The notes under the pieces were generated by a model. It worked only from the letters and a program-made list of their open reading frames with translations. It made no database searches and was not told the DNA's origin. A stretch of DNA of 45,406 nt from an uncultured Eubacterium sp. (GTDB taxonomy: Bacteria > Bacillota > Clostridia > Lachnospirales > Lachnospiraceae). The translations under genes and the position numbers were made by a program. This document shows, piece by piece, positions 22,088 through 30,517 of this stretch. Positions within the stretch are counted from its first letter, which is position 1, and each line of letters begins with the position of its first letter. The stretch spans positions 1 to 45,406 of the forward strand of contig CAJUIH010000007.1 of NCBI GenBank assembly GCA_910586045.1, in the 5' to 3' direction.

Positions 22088-24853
22088 ATGAAAAATCTAA
22101 AAGCAGCCCCTGCGGCAAAAATTGCGGCGGTATGTTTCGTTGTGGTGAGCGTGATCGCGTTTGGGATGAGTATGGCAGCGATGCTTACACTGGATAATGA
22201 GGGCTTTTACCAGATGGAAAAGGAAGAAATGCTGGAACGGGGTTTTGACAGGGTCTGCAACCAATATTCTGTGGTGGCAATGGCTGCGTATAAGGAGGAT
22301 TTTGGGGAAAAGACGCTGTCGGATACGAATTTTTGCTATGGCGTGGTTCGGGCAGACGATCTTGCGGATGTAGATTTAGCAAAACCCTCCAGTTATATCG
22401 CCGGGAATTTCAAACAAAAAAGCTACAGCGAATATATCAAACAGCCCGAGGGTCTGCATGTATTTTCCTGCAGCATAGGGGAAGACACCGCGTTTCAAGT
22501 CGGGACAGGTTTGTTTGGGACGTATTCGGTCTACGACCTGATGCAGGATGCGTACCAGGCAAAGGAATATCCAATGGATGGTTATTATTATGATTGGTTT
22601 CAGGATCAATTTTATATCCGGTCCGAAAAGAAGCTATTTCCGGTGTTTGCCGCGACCGTCTATACGGCTGACGGTGAAGAAATAGAAGCGAATACTATGG
22701 AGCTGGAGGCCTATCTCTTGCGCACCGGTTCAGATGAAATGGGCGTCGCTTCTTTCCAATGGGATAAAAGCGTTGCGGCAGTCATGTTTGAAGACGGGAT
22801 TGTGGTCAGCCTGAATGAAGTAAGCATTGTAGATTCCGTGGAATTGGCAAAAATCGGCAGTGTTTGCGGCGATACACTCGAGCGGGCGGATCGATCCATG
22901 ATCTATGTGCTGGAGCCGTGTGAACCGGAAAAAGTATCCTATTATGTGTTGTCATGCGTTCAGACACCACTTGAGGGGGCTGGGTCTTTGGGCCAGAGCG
23001 ATTTGTTTGTACAGATGAAGCGGGTGATTGATTTTGCCTATCGGATACGCTATTTGATGATTGTTATTTTTATTGTGTCAATGCTGGTATTTCTGGCGTC
23101 GTTTTCTTTTTTGATGTGTGCGGCAGGGCATCGGAAAGGGGAAACGAAGATTGTGCCGGGGCTGGCAGGAAAGATTCCGCTGGACCTGTATCTGGCGTGT
23201 GTGGGAACTGGGGAAGTTGTAGTGATCGAAATCGTTGTTTCCTATTTGTCGCAATTTCGAAATGCTTCCTATGCGGATTCGTCTTTCAATGTAACCGGTT
23301 TTGTATTTGCGGCAATGGGATTGGTCGGAGGGATTTTGTTGGCGGTGAATTTTTGCATGAGTTTCGCGGTCAATGTAAAACTGGGAAGATGGTGGCGGAA
23401 CACGTTAGTTTACTGGATCTGTAAAAAATGTATGCATATGGCCGGAACGAGTTTCCGTTTTACAGCGGTTATTTTTACCGGGCTTTACCAGAGCATGACC
23501 TTGTTGTGGAAAGCATGGCTGGTTTTGGGCGTGGCTGCTTTGATGGAATATCTTGCGATCAGCATTTTCAGCTACCGCTTGGAAGGGGGGCTGTTTGGCT
23601 TATGGCTGCTGGAAAAGATACTGGTCTATCCGATCATTATTTTGATCCTGATGCAGGCGGACCGGCTGCAGAAAGGGGCGCAGCGCATTGCGGACGGGGA
23701 GCTGGATTACCGGATCCAGACGGGCCATATGTTTTGGGAAATGAAAAAGCACGGCGAATATTTAAATGATATCGGAACCGGGATGAACCGCGCCGTCAAC
23801 GAACGGATGAAAAGCGAACGGTTTAAAACAGAGCTGATTACCAATGTATCCCATGATATTAAAACGCCGCTGACCTCGATTATCAATTATGTAGATTTGC
23901 TGCGCAAAGAAATGCGCAAGGAACAGCCGGCGGAAACGGCCGTACAGGATTATCTGGAAGTGCTGCACCGGCAGTCCGCGCGCTTAAAAAAACTGATTGA
24001 AGACCTGATGGAAGCATCCAAAGCTTCGACCGGGAGTATGGGTGTCACAATGGAAAAATGCGATACGGGCGTAATGATTGTACAGACCATAGGAGAATTT
24101 GAAGAAAAACTGATGGAAAATCAGATCGAACTTCAGATCAAAAAGCCGGAGGAAACCATTTCCATCGAGGCGGACAGCAGACATCTGTGGCGGGTATTTG
24201 ACAATTTGATGAATAATATCTGTAAGTATGCGCAGCCGATGACAAGGGCCTATATCAATTTAGAGCAGGATGCGGGCAGGGCTTATATCATTTTCCGAAA
24301 TATTTCCAAATACCAGCTTAATATCAGCAGTGAGGAACTGATGGAACGCTTTGTGCGCGGAGACAGTTCCAGAAACACGGAAGGAAGCGGGCTTGGCATA
24401 TCGATCGCAAAAAGCCTGACCGAGTTAATGAACGGCACCTTTGAACTGGTCGTAGACGGGGATCTGTTTAAGGTAACGGTTTCCTTTCCATTATATGAGC
24501 AGCAGGATCTGGATAAAACGAAGCCAAAACCGGATCAGGACATAGACAGCATCTATGCGGATGACGGATTCGCAGTCGGAGAACCTGCAGCTTCAGCTTC
24601 CGGGGCAGGCACAGTGGCAAAGGTTATTAGCGGGATACAAAAGGCGGGAATCTATACGATCCGATTCGCATCCCGTCTATTGGACCTGGTCGGGGTGTTG
24701 TTCCGTATCGCCGGCAGCCTGCTGCATCACGCAAGGCAGGCGGCGGGCCAGGCAATTGCGGACCAAAAAGAGCCGCAGAAAACGGCGGGGACAAAAACGG
24801 AGATTGATGCAGACATAGACAAGGCGATTATGGAATCACGCAAACAGGATTAA
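22088..24853 (+). CDS. Large multi-pass sensor histidine kinase
   Basis: A 921-residue kinase, partner of the regulator just upstream. It has a membrane span (about 12-35), an external domain of about 280 residues, then six or so further spans (about 320-525), a HAMP-like linker, HisKA with phospho-acceptor His589 (NVSHDIKTPLTS) and an ATPase domain with N-box DNLMNNICKYA and G2 box GSGLGISIAK. The usual G1 DxGxG is replaced by a stretch around NISKYQLN. About 115 residues follow the ATPase, including an amphipathic segment near SRLLDLVGVLFRIAGSLLHH and an acidic-basic tail. ATG 22088 is preferred over GTG 22082. The stimulus is unknown. Confidence 0.92.
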   Translation: MKNLKAAPAAKIAAVCFVVVSVIAFGMSMAAMLTLDNEGFYQMEKEEMLERGFDRVCNQYSVVAMAAYKEDFGEKTLSDTNFCYGVVRADDLADVDLAKPSSYIAGNFKQKSYSEYIKQPEGLHVFSCSIGEDTAFQVGTGLFGTYSVYDLMQDAYQAKEYPMDGYYYDWFQDQFYIRSEKKLFPVFAATVYTADGEEIEANTMELEAYLLRTGSDEMGVASFQWDKSVAAVMFEDGIVVSLNEVSIVDSVELAKIGSVCGDTLERADRSMIYVLEPCEPEKVSYYVLSCVQTPLEGAGSLGQSDLFVQMKRVIDFAYRIRYLMIVIFIVSMLVFLASFSFLMCAAGHRKGETKIVPGLAGKIPLDLYLACVGTGEVVVIEIVVSYLSQFRNASYADSSFNVTGFVFAAMGLVGGILLAVNFCMSFAVNVKLGRWWRNTLVYWICKKCMHMAGTSFRFTAVIFTGLYQSMTLLWKAWLVLGVAALMEYLAISIFSYRLEGGLFGLWLLEKILVYPIIILILMQADRLQKGAQRIADGELDYRIQTGHMFWEMKKHGEYLNDIGTGMNRAVNERMKSERFKTELITNVSHDIKTPLTSIINYVDLLRKEMRKEQPAETAVQDYLEVLHRQSARLKKLIEDLMEASKASTGSMGVTMEKCDTGVMIVQTIGEFEEKLMENQIELQIKKPEETISIEADSRHLWRVFDNLMNNICKYAQPMTRAYINLEQDAGRAYIIFRNISKYQLNISSEELMERFVRGDSSRNTEGSGLGISIAKSLTELMNGTFELVVDGDLFKVTVSFPLYEQQDLDKTKPKPDQDIDSIYADDGFAVGEPAASASGAGTVAKVISGIQKAGIYTIRFASRLLDLVGVLFRIAGSLLHHARQAAGQAIADQKEPQKTAGTKTEIDADIDKAIMESRKQD

Positions 24854-24871
24854 AGAAGCGGCGTACGAAAG

Positions 24872-24905
24872 GAAAACGGGAAGCGGAGTTTGGCTTTCCG
24901 TTTTC
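24872..24905 (+). terminator. Terminator of the two-component operon
   Basis: 24872-24884 pairs with 24893-24905 over 13 positions including one G-T pair, with a loop of 8. The right arm itself ends in a T-rich run (TTTTCTTT). It lies 19 bases after the kinase stop. Confidence 0.7.
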
Positions 24906-24951
24906 TTTGGTTGGCCAATTTTAAAATTTTTCGAACAACAAATATTTCATA

Positions 24952-25180
24952 ATGACAACCGAAAAAAAAAGTGCTATACTATATTTGGCTCGGCGTATCG
25001 TCGGCATTTCGTTGTTGAAAAATGATAAAAACAGAAAATAAGAAAAAAACAAGAAAAATGTCAGAAAAAATGAAAAATTTTATGCAAAAAAACATCGATA
25101 CAAAATAAAAAAAGCGTACTCATTCAGAATCAAATATGTTACAATGGTTTGGATAAAAGACCAGGGGGCTGGGAAATTTA
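24952..25180 (+). promoter_or_regulatory. Promoter and A-rich leader of the deacetylase gene
   Basis: ATGACA (24952-24957), 17 bases, TATACT (24975-24980) give a start near 24987 and an unusually long leader of about 195 bases. The leader is extremely A-rich with few G residues and no recognised riboswitch fold. A second -10-like TACAAT lies at 25140-25145 without a good -35. The 327-base gap 24854-25180 otherwise contains only the terminator. Confidence 0.5.
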
Positions 25181-26218
25181 ATGAACGGTAATAATCAAGA
25201 ATTAAATGAGCGTCTTGCACACAAAAAACGGATCCAGCGTATGAAAACAGGATTAGTCTGGTTTCTGGCGACATGGATGCTGGCGTGGATGGTCATTTCA
25301 GTGACGTTAATTTTTAAAGTACAGTCACTGCAAAAGCAGATCGACATCCTGACGGAAAATACGATTCGTAGCCAGCAGGTGGAACAAAAAGAACATAAAA
25401 TAAACCAGGCGGATGATGTACAAAAATATGAAACGCCGACGCAGGCCGACGACGGGGAGCAGGCAGGGCAGGCACATACGAAAACATCATCTGAAGACGG
25501 GGATGGGTCTGATCCGGCGCAAAGCGCAAAGGCGGATGTTTCGAAAGAGCCGTCCGACCCGGTAACCGACGACGAGGAAGAGGGGAAAAAAGTATACCTG
25601 ACTTTCGATGACGGGCCGAGTGCCAATACGAAAGAAATCATGGATGTTTTGGACAAATACCATGTAAAAGCAACTTTCTTTGTAACCGGCAGGGAAGACA
25701 AAGAATCTTTGGATCTTTATAAAGAGATTGTAGACCGGGGACATACGTTGGGAATGCATTCGTATTCGCATAAATATGAGGAACTGTACAGTTCGTTGAA
25801 ATCGTTTAAAAAAGATTTGGAAAGAATCAGAAGCCGGATTTATGAGGCGACCGGCATAGAATGTAAGCTGTACCGTTTTCCGGGAGGGAGCAGCAACCAG
25901 GTCAGCAGTACGGATATGAAAGTTTTTATCCGTTATCTGAATCAGATCGGGGTTACTTATTTTGACTGGAACGCGGAATGCGGGGATGCGACTTCTTATG
26001 ATTATACGCCTAAGCAAATGGTGGAAAATGTCATGGGGGACGTGGAAAAACACCGTACGTCGGTAGTACTGATGCATGATGCGGTTAATAAAGCCAATAC
26101 AGTCAAGGCACTTCCGTCTATGATTAAAAAGATTCAGGCAGCAGGTGCGAAAATTCTGCCAATTGAACAGAATACAACACTTGTACAGCATGTTTCGGCA
26201 GATAGTGTGGAAGAATGA
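25181..26218 (+). CDS. Membrane-anchored polysaccharide deacetylase
   Basis: A 345-residue NodB-family deacetylase, probably acting on peptidoglycan outside the membrane. It has an N-terminal cytoplasmic stub, one membrane anchor (about 25-46), a short coiled coil (about 47-75), an acidic Asp/Glu/Ser/Thr-rich linker (about 75-135), and a NodB domain (about 139-330). All five catalytic motifs are present: TFDDGPS, HSYSH, RFPGGSS, DWNAECGDA and VLMHD. This supports an active metal-dependent de-N-acetylase (PgdA/PdaA-like). The ribosome site is weak (a GGGGG stretch), so the start is less certain. It precedes a bactofilin by 28 bases, so the two may be co-transcribed. Confidence 0.9.
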   Translation: MNGNNQELNERLAHKKRIQRMKTGLVWFLATWMLAWMVISVTLIFKVQSLQKQIDILTENTIRSQQVEQKEHKINQADDVQKYETPTQADDGEQAGQAHTKTSSEDGDGSDPAQSAKADVSKEPSDPVTDDEEEGKKVYLTFDDGPSANTKEIMDVLDKYHVKATFFVTGREDKESLDLYKEIVDRGHTLGMHSYSHKYEELYSSLKSFKKDLERIRSRIYEATGIECKLYRFPGGSSNQVSSTDMKVFIRYLNQIGVTYFDWNAECGDATSYDYTPKQMVENVMGDVEKHRTSVVLMHDAVNKANTVKALPSMIKKIQAAGAKILPIEQNTTLVQHVSADSVEE

Positions 26219-26246
26219 TTACATACGGATAACATGGAGGTAAAAG

Positions 26247-27365
26247 ATGAGCTTTTTTAAAGATTTCAAGGATGATCTGTCTTTGGCGGTAAACGAACTC
26301 CTGCCGGGGGAAAATCCGGAAAGTGAAGACGAAATGGAAGGGTCTTCCGATATGATGGTAAACACAATGGAGGGAGATTTGGACATTGAATCGGAATTAT
26401 CAAAGCTGGACGGCTTACTGGAGCATGTAGAAGCACCGGAAGAAACACGGTATGTGCAGATTAAGCCGGAAGAACCGGTATTGGAGAAAATACCGCCGAA
26501 GCGGGCTGCGGAGCCGCCGCAGGCAGCCGAAAAGGAAAAAGGCCAATCGGAAACGGACCTGGACGCGGTAATGGAGCGCTTTAGCGGCAGGCTGGAGCCG
26601 GAACGGGAGAAAGAAAAGGCGCAGGATGTGCGTTTTTCGTTTGATGCTAAGGCGGATGAACCAAAACCAGCGTCAAAGCCGGCAAAGCCGGCACCGCAGC
26701 CAAAAGCAAGACCGCAGGCGGCGCCGAAACCGCAGCCGGTGCCAAGACCAAAGACAGAACCTGACATCAGTGATGTTTTTTCACAAAACCGAAATATGAA
26801 AACAAGTACAACAATTAAGGAGGAAGTACCAATGAATGAAGAATTGATGAATGAGCCAACATTAGCTATGGAGGAGGCATTGCCTTCCGAATCTTTAGAA
26901 GTTACCGATGAAGTGTCTATTATTACCGATGGAACTACGATCAAAGGTAATCTAGCTACAACCGGTTCTTTTAGTATCAGCGGCCGCGTCGAAGGGAATG
27001 TACAGTGTAATGGCAAGCTGGAAGTAACCGGAACAATCAAAGGCAACAGCTCATCGTCAGAAGTTTTTTCCGACGCGGCAAAAATCGAAGGGGAAATTAC
27101 AAGTACAGGTACCGTAAAAATCGGTCTTGGCTCCGTTGTCGTAGGTAATATTTCGGCTACTTCCGCAGTCATTGCCGGGGCGGTAAAGGGCGATATCGAT
27201 GTACAGGGACCGGTAGTTGTAGATACTTCCGCTGTTATTGTCGGCAATATCAAATCCAGATCCGTACAGATCAACAATGGCGCGGTGATCGAAGGTTTCT
27301 GTTCGCAGTGTTATGCGGATATTGATGTTGACAGCCTGTTTGGTGAGAATAAAAAAGGCAAATAA
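26247..27365 (+). CDS. Bactofilin family cytoskeletal protein
   Basis: A 372-residue protein. The last third (about 213-345) is a bactofilin (DUF583) beta-helix with repeated Gly/Val strands (ITDGTTIKGNLATTGSF, SGRVEGNVQCNG and later turns), which polymerises without nucleotides into membrane-associated filaments. The N-terminal 195 residues are acidic, then rich in Pro, Ala and Lys (about 130-175), probably disordered, and much longer than in classical bactofilins. TGGAGG precedes the ATG at 26247. A second, stronger internal start lies at 26832. Next to a peptidoglycan deacetylase it may position envelope enzymes. Confidence 0.9.
   Translation: MSFFKDFKDDLSLAVNELLPGENPESEDEMEGSSDMMVNTMEGDLDIESELSKLDGLLEHVEAPEETRYVQIKPEEPVLEKIPPKRAAEPPQAAEKEKGQSETDLDAVMERFSGRLEPEREKEKAQDVRFSFDAKADEPKPASKPAKPAPQPKARPQAAPKPQPVPRPKTEPDISDVFSQNRNMKTSTTIKEEVPMNEELMNEPTLAMEEALPSESLEVTDEVSIITDGTTIKGNLATTGSFSISGRVEGNVQCNGKLEVTGTIKGNSSSSEVFSDAAKIEGEITSTGTVKIGLGSVVVGNISATSAVIAGAVKGDIDVQGPVVVDTSAVIVGNIKSRSVQINNGAVIEGFCSQCYADIDVDSLFGENKKGK
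26817..26834 (+). promoter_or_regulatory. Internal Shine-Dalgarno and start inside bactofilin
   Basis: A perfect AAGGAGG (26817-26823) is followed 8 bases later by an in-frame ATG (26832). Starting here gives a 177-residue protein, MNEELMNEP onward, that is exactly the bactofilin core without the Pro-rich N-terminal half. It is a stronger ribosome site than the annotated start, suggesting two isoforms from one gene. Confidence 0.6.
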
Positions 27366-27383
27366 TAGGAGATTTGGACGAAC

Positions 27384-28079
27384 ATGAAGCGAGTTCTATT
27401 GAAGTTAAGCGGAGAAGCACTGGCTGGCGAGAAAAAAAACGGATTTGATGAGACGATAGTGCGGACCGTAGCCCTCCAGGTTAAGCAACTGGTAGATAGC
27501 GGCACACAGGTCGGTATTGTAATCGGCGGCGGCAATTTTTGGCGCGGCAGGACGAGCGAGGCCATTGACCGTACAAAAGCAGACCAGATTGGGATGCTTG
27601 CGACAGTGATGAACTGTATTTATGTTTCCGAAATTTTTCGGTCCGAAGGGATGCGGACGAATATCCTGACTCCGTTTGCATGTGGTTCTTTTACCAAGCT
27701 GTTTTCCAAAGACCGCGCGGAAAAATATTTTGCTCATCAAATGGTTGTATTTTTTGCCGGGGGAACGGGCAATCCATATTTTTCCACCGATACCGCCGCA
27801 GTGCTGCGCGCTGTGGAAATTGAGGCGGATGGGATTCTGCTTGCAAAAGCAATTGACGGCGTCTATGACAGTGATCCGAAACTGAATCCGGATGCAGTCC
27901 GTTTTGATACGCTTACGATCGATGAAGTCATAGAAAGAAAGCTGGCTGTTGTAGATTTGTCAGCTTCTATCCTATGTATGGAAAATAAAATGCCGATGTA
28001 TGTATTTAGTTTGGCTGAGCCGGACAGTATTGTAAAAGCAATCAGCGGCAGTTTCAATGGAACTGTGATTACGGTATAG
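27384..28079 (+). CDS. pyrH: UMP kinase
   Basis: Phosphorylates UMP to UDP in the cytoplasm, feeding RNA and UDP-sugar synthesis. The 231-residue product has the amino acid kinase fold with LLKLSGEAL at the N-terminus, the GIVIGGGNFWRGR phosphate-binding segment, GTGNPYFSTDTAAVLRA and KAIDGVYDSDPK, the bacterial PyrH signatures. It precedes frr by 50 bases as in most Firmicutes, but rpsB-tsf is not upstream; bactofilin is. The start has TAGGAG upstream. Confidence 0.97.
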   Translation: MKRVLLKLSGEALAGEKKNGFDETIVRTVALQVKQLVDSGTQVGIVIGGGNFWRGRTSEAIDRTKADQIGMLATVMNCIYVSEIFRSEGMRTNILTPFACGSFTKLFSKDRAEKYFAHQMVVFFAGGTGNPYFSTDTAAVLRAVEIEADGILLAKAIDGVYDSDPKLNPDAVRFDTLTIDEVIERKLAVVDLSASILCMENKMPMYVFSLAEPDSIVKAISGSFNGTVITV

Positions 28080-28129
28080 CTGCCTATACCGGATATGGCC
28101 GGAGACGGTCAAAGCACAGGGAGGTTTTT

Positions 28130-28684
28130 ATGGACGATAGAGTAGTGCAGTATGATACGAAGATGCAGAAGTCATTGAAAAACTTGCAGGATGAGTTTGC
28201 GGGGATCCGTGCCGGCAGGGCAAATCCGCATGTGCTGGATAAGCTGCGTGTAGATTATTATGGTACGCCGACACCGATTCAGCAGGTTGCAAATGTCAAT
28301 GTGCCGGAACCGCGCATGCTGCAGATCCAGCCGTGGGAAGCATCCATGGTAAAAGAAATTGAAAAGGCGATCCTTACCTCGGATCTTGGAATTAACCCAA
28401 CGAACGACGGCAGGATGATCCGCCTTGCGTTTCCGGAGCTGACAGAGGAGCGGCGTAAGGATTTGGCAAAGGATATCAAGAAAAAGGGCGAGGCAGCGAA
28501 AGTCGCAGTCCGCAATATTCGTCGGGATGCAAATGACTCCTTTAAGAAAATGGGAAAGAAAGACGATATTTCCGAAGATGAAATCAAGGATCTGGAACAG
28601 GAAATCCAGAAATTGACAGATAAGTATATTGCTGACGTAGATCGGGCAGTAGAAGATAAGACGAAAGAAATTTTGACTGTATAA
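28130..28684 (+). CDS. frr: Ribosome recycling factor
   Basis: Splits the post-termination ribosome together with EF-G. The 184-residue protein has the standard RRF length and motifs: LRTGRA-like region as FAGIRAGRANPHVLD, YGTPTPIQQVANVNVPEPRM, DLGINPTNDGRMIRL (residues about 83-97) and LTEERRKDLAK. GGGAGG lies about 5 bases before the ATG. A terminator follows 11 bases after the stop, so pyrH-frr end as a unit. Confidence 0.98.
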   Translation: MDDRVVQYDTKMQKSLKNLQDEFAGIRAGRANPHVLDKLRVDYYGTPTPIQQVANVNVPEPRMLQIQPWEASMVKEIEKAILTSDLGINPTNDGRMIRLAFPELTEERRKDLAKDIKKKGEAAKVAVRNIRRDANDSFKKMGKKDDISEDEIKDLEQEIQKLTDKYIADVDRAVEDKTKEILTV

Positions 28685-28695
28685 TATAAGGAATC

Positions 28696-28726
28696 GGGGA
28701 CATAGCCGCGGCATGTCCCCATTTTC
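28696..28726 (+). terminator. Terminator after frr
   Basis: GGGGACAT (28696-28703) pairs with ATGTCCCC (28713-28720), with a self-complementary GCCGCGGC-type loop, followed by ATTTTCC. The T-run is short but the stem is strong. Confidence 0.75.
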
Positions 28727-28732
28727 CGTATA

Positions 28733-28783
28733 CTATATATTCGGTGATTGAATACTGCACAATAAATTCGATAAACGGCGGGC
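28733..28783. repeat. Dispersed repeat R1, copy b
   Basis: The reverse complement of 1-51 with 49 of 51 identical. It lies in the frr-uppS gap just after the terminator. The identity with copy a ends at the left at about 28733; its right limit cannot be seen because copy a is cut by the window edge. Confidence 0.85.
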
Positions 28784-28824
28784 CAGAAACAAATTATATT
28801 GTGCTGAAATTTTACGCCGTTTAT
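28771..28824. repeat. Inverted repeat linked to R1
   Basis: A perfect 10-bp pair, ATAAACGGCG (28771-28780) and CGCCGTTTAT (28815-28824), overlaps the end of R1b. A second 7-bp pair (GCACAAT in R1b, ATTGTGC in the intervening segment) is interleaved with it, so the two could not form one simple hairpin. It suggests that the repeat element extends beyond R1b toward uppS. The rest of 28825-28925 shows nothing else clear. Confidence 0.5.
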
Positions 28825-28925
28825 ATAAATATACGCACGATCGAAAGTTTACAGCAGGAAAAGCGGACGCGGGGTTTTGCTACAGGCCGAAAACGTCTGC
28901 GGGTCCTGGCGGAAAGGAAATTAGG

Positions 28926-29624
28926 ATGAAGATACCGCAGCATGTTGCGATTATATTGGACGGAAACGGACGATGGGCAAAGAGCCGGGGGATGCCGAGA
29001 AACTACGGGCATACGATGGGCGCCAAAAATGTAGAAAAAATATGTGATATAGCAGGTCATATGGGAATTAAATATTTGACGGTTTATGCGTTTTCCACCG
29101 AAAACTGGGGACGCCCGCAGGGGGAAGTGGATGAGCTGATGAAGCTTTTGGGAAGTTATATGAAGACCTGCCTTAAAACAGCAAAGAAAAATAATATGCG
29201 GGTACGTGTACTCGGCGATATCAGCCGGCTGTCGCCTAAACTGCAGGAGCAGATCCGGGAGCTGGAACGCGTGTCCAGTCAATATGACGGTTTTTATTTT
29301 CAAATCGCCCTGAATTACGGCAGCCGGGATGAAATGATGCGGGCGGTTAAACGGATGGCGGCCGATCTGAAAACCGGTGCGATCACAGAGGACCGGATTA
29401 CGGAAGAAACCTTTGCCGGGTATCTGGATACGGCTGATCTTCCGGACCCTGATTTGCTGATCCGTACAAGCGGGGAGCAGCGGCTTTCCAATTTCCTGCT
29501 CTGGCAGCTTGCCTACAGTGAATTTTATTTTACGCAGGTTCCATGGCCGGATTTTGATGAAGCGGAACTAAAAAAAGCGGTAGAGGCATATAATAACAGG
29601 GACCGCAGGTATGGAGGCCTGTGA
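28926..29624 (+). CDS. uppS: Undecaprenyl diphosphate synthase
   Basis: Cis-prenyltransferase that extends farnesyl diphosphate with isopentenyl diphosphate to the C55 lipid carrier. The 232-residue product has the active-site motif VAIILDGNGRWAK with the catalytic Asp, the YAFSTENWGRP motif and the C-terminal RTSGEQRLSNFLLWQLAYSE (20 residues). It acts at the membrane and supplies the carrier used by MraY. AAAGGA precedes the ATG at 28926. It starts the block uppS-cdsA-dxr-rseP-ispG-polC, in which genes are close or touching. Confidence 0.97.
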   Translation: MKIPQHVAIILDGNGRWAKSRGMPRNYGHTMGAKNVEKICDIAGHMGIKYLTVYAFSTENWGRPQGEVDELMKLLGSYMKTCLKTAKKNNMRVRVLGDISRLSPKLQEQIRELERVSSQYDGFYFQIALNYGSRDEMMRAVKRMAADLKTGAITEDRITEETFAGYLDTADLPDPDLLIRTSGEQRLSNFLLWQLAYSEFYFTQVPWPDFDEAELKKAVEAYNNRDRRYGGL

Positions 29625-29671
29625 CCGCCTGACCAAACCTGCGGCAGAAAGAAAAGGAGATGCATAGGTTC

Positions 29672-30472
29672 ATGTTTAAGACAAGGCTTTTAAGCGGGAT
29701 CGTGCTTGTAGCGGCTGCTCTGGTGCTTTTGATTACCGGCGGGGAAGTGTTGCTTGCGGCATTATGTATGATATCCCTCGTTGGCATGTATGAATTATAC
29801 AGAATCTATAAAATGGAACAGACATTGGCGGCAGCGATTGCTTATGGGGCGACGGTTCTCTATTATTTGGATTTATATTTTCAATGGATTCCACATATAA
29901 TGATGTATATCCTTGGCTTATTGACCGTTCTATTGGCTGTCTATGTGCTGGCGTATCCAAAATACCATGCATCACAGATCCAGGCACTGTTTTTCGGCGT
30001 GTTTTATGTGGCTGTGATGCTTTCGTGTATTTACCAGACCAGACAGATGGAAAAAGGCGCTTATATCGTATGGCTGATATTCCTCTGTTCATGGGGCTGT
30101 GATACTTGTGCGTATTGCGTCGGCGTCCGTTTTGGAAAACATAAAATGTCTCCGGTGCTGTCGCCGAAAAAGTCCGTAGAGGGAGCTGTCGGCGGATTGG
30201 CGGGTACGTTTCTTTTGACCGCGCTGTATGGGACTGTATTGCAGACGCAGATGGATCTGACCGGTGCCCAGGTTTATCTGATGGCAGCAATCAGTGTGGC
30301 TGGCGGACTGATTTCCATGATTGGGGATCTGGCGGCTTCCGCGATAAAAAGAAATTATGAAATCAAGGACTATGGAAATTTGATACCAGGGCATGGAGGT
30401 ATTTTGGACCGGTTTGACAGCGTTATTTTTACAGCACCGATTATTTATTATCTGATCAAATATTTATTGTAA
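29672..30472 (+). CDS. cdsA: Phosphatidate cytidylyltransferase
   Basis: Makes CDP-diacylglycerol from phosphatidic acid and CTP in the membrane, the branch point for phospholipids. The 266-residue polytopic protein (about seven or eight spans) ends with the family signature: KRNYEIKDYGNLIPGHGG followed by ILDRFDS, with the conserved Lys, Asp and Pro-Gly-His-Gly. ATG 29672 (MFKTRLLSG) is preferred because AAAGGAG abuts an ATG at 29660 with no spacing; the alternative adds 4 residues. It follows uppS in the usual order. Confidence 0.96.
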   Translation: MFKTRLLSGIVLVAAALVLLITGGEVLLAALCMISLVGMYELYRIYKMEQTLAAAIAYGATVLYYLDLYFQWIPHIMMYILGLLTVLLAVYVLAYPKYHASQIQALFFGVFYVAVMLSCIYQTRQMEKGAYIVWLIFLCSWGCDTCAYCVGVRFGKHKMSPVLSPKKSVEGAVGGLAGTFLLTALYGTVLQTQMDLTGAQVYLMAAISVAGGLISMIGDLAASAIKRNYEIKDYGNLIPGHGGILDRFDSVIFTAPIIYYLIKYLL

Positions 30473-30517
30473 GACGCTGCTGCAGCGGTTCATATATAAA
30501 AATACGAAGGTGGATAA

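Noticed and set aside
24981..25180. Riboswitch in the long leader of the deacetylase gene
   Set aside because: The leader is almost all A/T with few possible stems and no conserved riboswitch motif that I can recognise.
26219..27277. 352-codon - strand frame
   Set aside because: It is antisense to the bactofilin gene; long only because of the biased codon composition of that gene.
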